Shown here piece after piece: positions 7,070 to 12,646 of a stretch of 12,646 bases of DNA. The notes below the pieces were generated by a model. That model made no database searches. It saw only the letters and a list, made by a program, of their open reading frames with translations, and had not been told where the DNA came from. Every line of letters begins with the position of its first letter. Position 1 is the first letter of the stretch. Source of the stretch: an uncultured delta proteobacterium (lineage in GTDB: Bacteria; Myxococcota_A; Polyangia; Polyangiales; Polyangiaceae); the NCBI GenBank assembly GCA_903893335.1, contig CAITLX010000014.1:1-12646 (forward strand), read 5' to 3'. Position numbers and translations under genes: made by a program.

Positions 7070-7130
7070 TTCAGCGCTTCCCGACCGTGCGCCCCACGAT
7101 TCAGCGCTTGCCGACCGTGCGCCCCGCGAT

Positions 7131-7147
<17 letters not shown>
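7070..7147. repeat. 30-base tandem repeats covering the 3' end of the dikinase gene
   Basis: Two full 30-base copies (7070-7099 and 7100-7129) differ at two positions. A partial third copy (7130-7147) overlaps the last codons and stop of the dikinase gene. On the minus strand each copy carries the bases for V-G-K-R-stop, so two extra pseudo-ends lie just downstream of the true stop. The copies fill most of the 73-base gap between the convergent genes. I see no good U-tailed hairpin in it. Confidence 0.85.
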
Positions 7148-9878
<2,731 letters not shown>

Positions 9879-9886
9879 GTTACGCG

Positions 9887-9893
9887 TTCCTCC
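9887..9893 (-). promoter_or_regulatory. Shine-Dalgarno sequence of ppdK (GGAGGAA)
   Basis: GGAGGAA on the minus strand, 8 bases before the ATG at 9878. It is one of only two clear Shine-Dalgarno sequences in the window and confirms the ppdK start. Confidence 0.75.
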
Positions 9894-9903
9894 GGAAGGC
9901 CGG

Positions 9904-9909
9904 ACGCTA
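9904..9909 (-). promoter_or_regulatory. Candidate -10 element (GG-TAGCGT) of ppdK
   Basis: GGTAGCGT on the minus strand, 25 bases before the ATG. A transcript starting about 7 bases downstream would have a leader of roughly 20 bases that includes GGAGGAA. The rest of the 180-base divergent gap (9879-10058) shows no other element I can name. Confidence 0.42.
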
Positions 9910-10046
9910 CCACCGCCACGCAGCGCGGTGGACGCGCTCGCGCCGCGAACGAGCGTCGTGACGGCCACGAGACGCGGCGCAGGATCGGCCTCGGCGCGTT
10001 CGGCGCGCGGCGCGAAGCCGCGCAGGCGCGCGCCGCGCCGACTTGG

Positions 10047-10052
10047 TAGGCT
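10047..10052 (+). promoter_or_regulatory. Candidate -10 element (GG-TAGGCT) of the small radical SAM gene
   Basis: TTGGTAGGCT ends 6 bases before the ATG at 10059. With normal -10 to start spacing, transcription would begin at or within a base or two of the A of ATG, giving a leaderless mRNA. Confidence 0.45.
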
Positions 10053-10058
10053 GGGGCG

Positions 10059-10964
10059 ATGCCGATCCTCCCCCGCGCCGACCTCAAGGTGGGCTTCGCC
10101 TGCAACAACCGGTGCGTATTTTGCGCGCAGGGCGACAAGCGCACGGAATGCGCGTCGATCCCGCTGACCGAGCTGGTCGATCGCCTCAAGTCGGTGCGCG
10201 ACCGCACCCAGGGGCTCGTGCTCACCGGCGGAGAGCCCACGGCGTACAAGCACATCGTCGCGCTGGTCGAGGCCGCGACGCACCTCGGCTTCCACCCCAT
10301 CCAGGTGCAGACCAACGGCCGCATGCTCTCGTACGAGGCCGCCATCACCGCGCTGCGGCGCGCGGGCGCCACCGAGTTCTCGCCCTCTTTGCACGGCTCG
10401 ACCGCCGAGATCCACGACGGCCTCACGCGCGCGCCCGGCAGCTGGGAGCAGAGCGTCTCGGGCATCCGCAACGCGGTGCGCTCGGGCGCGGTCGTCGTCA
10501 CCAACTCCGTCATCGCGCGCTCCAACGTGCACGATCTCCCCGCGCTCACCGCGCTGCTCGCGTCGCTCGGCGTGCGCCAGGCGCAGCTCGCGTTCGTGCA
10601 CCCGGTCGGCACCGCCGAGCTTCTCTTCGACGAGGTCGTGCCGCGCCTGGCCGACGTGGTCGAGCCGGTGCGAAAGGCGCGCGACCTCGCGCGCGCCGCG
10701 GGCATGCGCCTGGTCACCGAGGCGATCCCCTACTGCTTCCTGCGCGGCATGGAAGAGCTCGCCATCGAGGACGAGATCCCGCACACGACCGTGGTCGATC
10801 TCGACGGCCAGATCGCCGACTACTCGGCGTGGCGCGAGGCCGAGGGCAAATCGCACGGCCCCCCGTGCGAGTCGTGCGCGGTGCGCGCGCGCTGCGAGGG
10901 CCCGTGGCGCGAGTACCCGGCCAAGTTCGGCTGGGACGAGTTCGTGCCGGTCGAAGCGGGCTGA
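10059..10964 (+). CDS. Small radical SAM protein (MoaA/AviX12-like) with C-terminal Cys motif
   Basis: A 301-residue radical SAM enzyme with its cluster motif at the very N-terminus: FACNNRCVFC gives CX3CX2C ligands Cys15, Cys19 and Cys22. VLTGGEPT (GGE at 57-59) is the SAM-binding GGE motif, and SLHGSTAEIHDGLTRAPGS is a conserved block of the MoaA-like group. The C-terminal region has Cys226 (AIPYCFLRG) and CESCAVRARCEG (Cys270, 273, 279), followed by Y-x3-F-G-W-D-E-F-x-P. These four Cys could hold an auxiliary [4Fe-4S] cluster, as in many peptide- or cofactor-modifying radical SAM enzymes. The start at 10059 leaves no room for an upstream domain. It converges on the HxsB-like gene with only 26 bases between stops. 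Substrate unknown; I did not recognise it as HxsC. Confidence 0.88.
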   Translation: MPILPRADLKVGFACNNRCVFCAQGDKRTECASIPLTELVDRLKSVRDRTQGLVLTGGEPTAYKHIVALVEAATHLGFHPIQVQTNGRMLSYEAAITALRRAGATEFSPSLHGSTAEIHDGLTRAPGSWEQSVSGIRNAVRSGAVVVTNSVIARSNVHDLPALTALLASLGVRQAQLAFVHPVGTAELLFDEVVPRLADVVEPVRKARDLARAAGMRLVTEAIPYCFLRGMEELAIEDEIPHTTVVDLDGQIADYSAWREAEGKSHGPPCESCAVRARCEGPWREYPAKFGWDEFVPVEAG

Positions 10965-10972
10965 GCCGGGCT

Positions 10973-10988
10973 CGCGCGCCTACGCGCG
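10973..10988. terminator. Possible bidirectional hairpin between convergent radical SAM genes
   Basis: CGCGCG-CCTA-CGCGCG forms a 6-base-pair all-GC stem with a 4-base loop, lying wholly within the 26-base gap between the two stops. There is no T tract on either side. It could slow polymerase from both directions, but is too short to be a firm terminator call in DNA this rich in CG. Confidence 0.25.
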
Positions 10989-10990
10989 GC

Positions 10991-12490
10991 TCACGACGAG
11001 GTGCCGGTGTGCACGTAGTGCGCGCGCTCGCGCACCGTGACCCAGCGGTGGAACGACTCGATCGTGGCCGTGTCGTCCGACAGCAGCTTGCCGAAGAGGT
11101 AGTCCTGCAAGCCCTTGTGCACGTGGCACCACGCGCTGTCGCGCATGCGCCCGTGCAGGCTGCCCTGCGTCGCGTAGTTGAACACCGGGCAGACGCCGCA
11201 GTACGGCTTGTACGCGCACGTCACGCAGTCGGGCTGCGCGTCGAGGTTGGACGCGACCGTCATGGCGCGCACCGTCTCGTGGCGCACGAGATCGCGGTAG
11301 CGCGCGGTGCCGACCTCGCCGATCTGGAAGAACTCGTCGCCGGTGGCCGCGAGCATGCGCCCCTCGTCGCAGGTGTAGACGCGGCCGTTCCAGTTGTAGG
11401 CGATCTGCCCGATGCCCGCGCCGCACGGCGAGCGGATGTCGAGGTAGTCCGGGTCGTCGGGGGTGAGGATCTTGGTGAGGAAGATCGACGCGAAGCGCTC
11501 GAGCACCTGCACGCCCTGCTGGTTGAGCTTGAGGATGTAGTCGACCGCCTCGCGGTAGAAGTCGAGGTAGGCCTCCTGCGCGGTGCCGATCTTGCTGCCC
11601 GTCTTGGCCGCGAACCCGAACGGATCGACGGGGCGCAGGAACATCGCGCGGCACCCGAGATCGACGTACGAGTCGACGATCGCCTTGGGGTCGTGCAGCG
11701 TCTCCTTCGTCGTCGTGAGCAGCGCCTCGACGCGGTAGAGCGTCGGGTCGAGGCCCATCGCCTCGTAGCGCTGGTTCAGCTTCTTGATCCACTTGACCGC
11801 CTCGCCGTGCGCGCTGCCCGAGATGAGCTTGCGCTGCTTGTCGTGCAGCGCGGCGGGGCCGTCGATGCTGGTGCAGACCTGCACGCGGTTCTCGACGAGG
11901 AACGTCGCCTTCTCCTCGTCCATCAGCGCGAGGTTGGAGACGAGCGTGAAGTCGATCGCCTTGCCGTAGGCGCGGTTGCGCGCGATCGCGTACTCGACGA
12001 TGTGCTTGACCACCGGGAAGTTGGCGAGCGGCTCGCCCCCCTGAAACTCGATGGTGATGCCGGGCGCCGTCGACGACAGCGCGAGGTCGACCGAGCGCTC
12101 GCCCGTCTCGATCGACATGTCGGTGTCGGTGCGGTCCATCTCCGCGCGGCTCGCGTGGCAGTAGACGCACGTCTCGTTGCACCGCAGCGTGACGACCATG
12201 ATGTGGAGCTTGGGGCCCCACGACAGGTAGCGGTGCTTCTGCTGCACGCGGGCGGCGACGGCGTCGACGTCGATGGACGCGCGCAGAAAGTGGCGCTCGC
12301 GCAGCCGCGCCTCGAGCTCGGCGGGCATCTCGCTCGGGCGCTCCATGACCAGCGCGAGCTCGGCCTCCGAGAGGCCGATCCAGTCGCCCCAGGGGTTGGT
12401 CAGCAGCACGCGCCCGCCGACGGGGCGCACGCGCACGGGCACCAGCGGCGAGGGGTCCTTCGACGGCGACTTCGTGATCTGCGACAGCAT
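10991..12490 (-). CDS. HxsB-like radical SAM/SPASM peptide maturase
   Basis: A 499-residue enzyme closely resembling HxsB (TIGR03978), a radical SAM maturase of the His-Xaa-Ser peptide system. The N-terminal VRPVGGRVLLTNPWGDWIGL and the KHRYLSWGPKLHIMVVTLRC lead-in are family-typical. CNETCVYC supplies Cys104, 108 and 111, and FQGGEPLANFPV the GGE (151-153). The SPASM region, expected to bind auxiliary clusters, contains Cys356 (SPCGAGIGQIAYNW), Cys374 (VYTCDEGRM), then CVTCAYKPYCGVC (Cys422, 425, 431, 434) and Cys455; CGVCPVFNYATQGSL is characteristic. The start is ATG 12490 because AGGAG lies 6 bases upstream; a TTG at 12520 would add ten unlikely residues. HxsB normally sits with HxsA, HxsC and HxsD, none of which is evident here. 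The partner could lie beyond the right edge. Family assigned from memory of the motifs. Confidence 0.85.
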   Translation of the reverse strand: MLSQITKSPSKDPSPLVPVRVRPVGGRVLLTNPWGDWIGLSEAELALVMERPSEMPAELEARLRERHFLRASIDVDAVAARVQQKHRYLSWGPKLHIMVVTLRCNETCVYCHASRAEMDRTDTDMSIETGERSVDLALSSTAPGITIEFQGGEPLANFPVVKHIVEYAIARNRAYGKAIDFTLVSNLALMDEEKATFLVENRVQVCTSIDGPAALHDKQRKLISGSAHGEAVKWIKKLNQRYEAMGLDPTLYRVEALLTTTKETLHDPKAIVDSYVDLGCRAMFLRPVDPFGFAAKTGSKIGTAQEAYLDFYREAVDYILKLNQQGVQVLERFASIFLTKILTPDDPDYLDIRSPCGAGIGQIAYNWNGRVYTCDEGRMLAATGDEFFQIGEVGTARYRDLVRHETVRAMTVASNLDAQPDCVTCAYKPYCGVCPVFNYATQGSLHGRMRDSAWCHVHKGLQDYLFGKLLSDDTATIESFHRWVTVRERAHYVHTGTSS

Positions 12491-12496
12491 CGGCGA

Positions 12497-12501
12497 CTCC
12501 T
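12497..12501 (-). promoter_or_regulatory. Shine-Dalgarno sequence of the HxsB-like gene (AGGAG)
   Basis: AGGAG on the minus strand, 6 bases before the ATG at 12490. It decides the start over the in-frame TTG at 12520. Confidence 0.65.
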
Positions 12502-12527
12502 GCCCGCTTGGGGGGCGCAACCCGACA

Positions 12528-12533
12528 ATGTTA
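12528..12533 (-). promoter_or_regulatory. Candidate -10 element (GG-TAACAT) of the HxsB-like gene
   Basis: GGTAACAT on the minus strand, 37 bases before the ATG, predicting a leader of about 30 bases that includes the AGGAG. It is in the same GG-TANNNT form as the ppdK element, the other Shine-Dalgarno-led gene. Confidence 0.4.
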
Positions 12534-12577
12534 CCAGGCCGACGGCGACTCTGCCTCGCGTTCTGCGCGGTCGCGGT

Positions 12578-12646
12578 CGATCCGCCGCGTCACTCGATCG
12601 GCCGACACGCGACCGATCCGCCGCGTCACTCGATCGGCCGACACGC
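12578..12646. repeat. 36-base tandem repeat running off the right edge
   Basis: A 33-base core starting CGATCCGCCGCGTCACTCG occurs at 12578-12610 and again at 12614-12646 without a mismatch, a period of 36. The second copy is cut by the window end, so the array may continue. GATCGG and CCGATC, 11 bases apart across the unit junction, could pair. The 3 bases between the cores are not a spacer, so this is not a CRISPR. The period is a multiple of three, and on the plus strand the unit can be read as 12 residues. Confidence 0.85.

Noticed and set aside
10059..10964. Calling the small radical SAM gene HxsC
   Set aside because: Its cluster motif starts at residue 15, and its SLHGSTAEIHDGL and C-terminal CX2CX5C blocks fit MoaA/AviX12-like proteins better than the HxsC sequence pattern I recall.
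12491..12520. TTG start at 12520 for the HxsB-like gene
   Set aside because: The ATG at 12490 has AGGAG 6 bases upstream; the extra ten residues add no family sequence.
12578..12646. CRISPR array
   Set aside because: The repeated cores are 33 bases long and separated by only 3 bases, so there are no spacers, and no cas gene is visible.

Overview
The window is very GC-rich (roughly 70% or more by eye), with strong G/C bias at third codon positions, tightly packed genes and short overlaps. It encodes a Pro-rich zinc-ribbon membrane protein, pyruvate phosphate dikinase and several radical SAM enzymes. This fits a Myxococcota-type bacterium (Polyangiales-like), but that assignment rests on style and gene content, not on a marker gene. 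I saw no tRNA, rRNA, transposase, phage module or CRISPR array, and no gene-free stretch longer than 300 bases.

Layout. (1) 1-57, minus: a possible start of a gene leaving the left edge, with a Cys-X2-Cys motif. (2) 143-2286, plus: a probable two-gene operon. It holds a small membrane protein built on six hydrophobic decapeptide repeats, then a zinc-ribbon/Pro-Tyr-Ala repeat/single-TM/Cys-rich protein. (3) 2352-2696, plus: a four-helix membrane protein of the PF04020 family. (4) 5803-2713, minus: a three-gene ABC exporter (HlyD-type adaptor, FtsX/DevC-type permease, ATPase) with every junction overlapping, in DevB-DevC-DevA order. (5) 5903-7057, plus: an SPL-like radical SAM protein with an extra N-terminal domain. 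(6) 9878-7131, minus: pyruvate phosphate dikinase, whose last codons are duplicated in tandem just past its stop. (7) 10059-10964, plus, and 12490-10991, minus: two convergent radical SAM enzymes, a small MoaA/AviX12-like one and a large SPASM enzyme closely resembling the His-Xaa-Ser system maturase HxsB. The window ends in a 36-base tandem repeat upstream of the HxsB-like gene.

How it fits together. The exporter is a self-contained envelope machine lacking only an outer-membrane channel. Pyruvate phosphate dikinase is central metabolism. The HxsB-like enzyme suggests a peptide-modification system whose substrate is not evident here. A recurring TANNNT hexamer lies shortly before almost every independent start codon, often only 6-9 bases away. 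I read it as the -10 element of promoters giving leaderless or very short-leader mRNAs; it also helped choose starts, for example 143 for the first complete gene.
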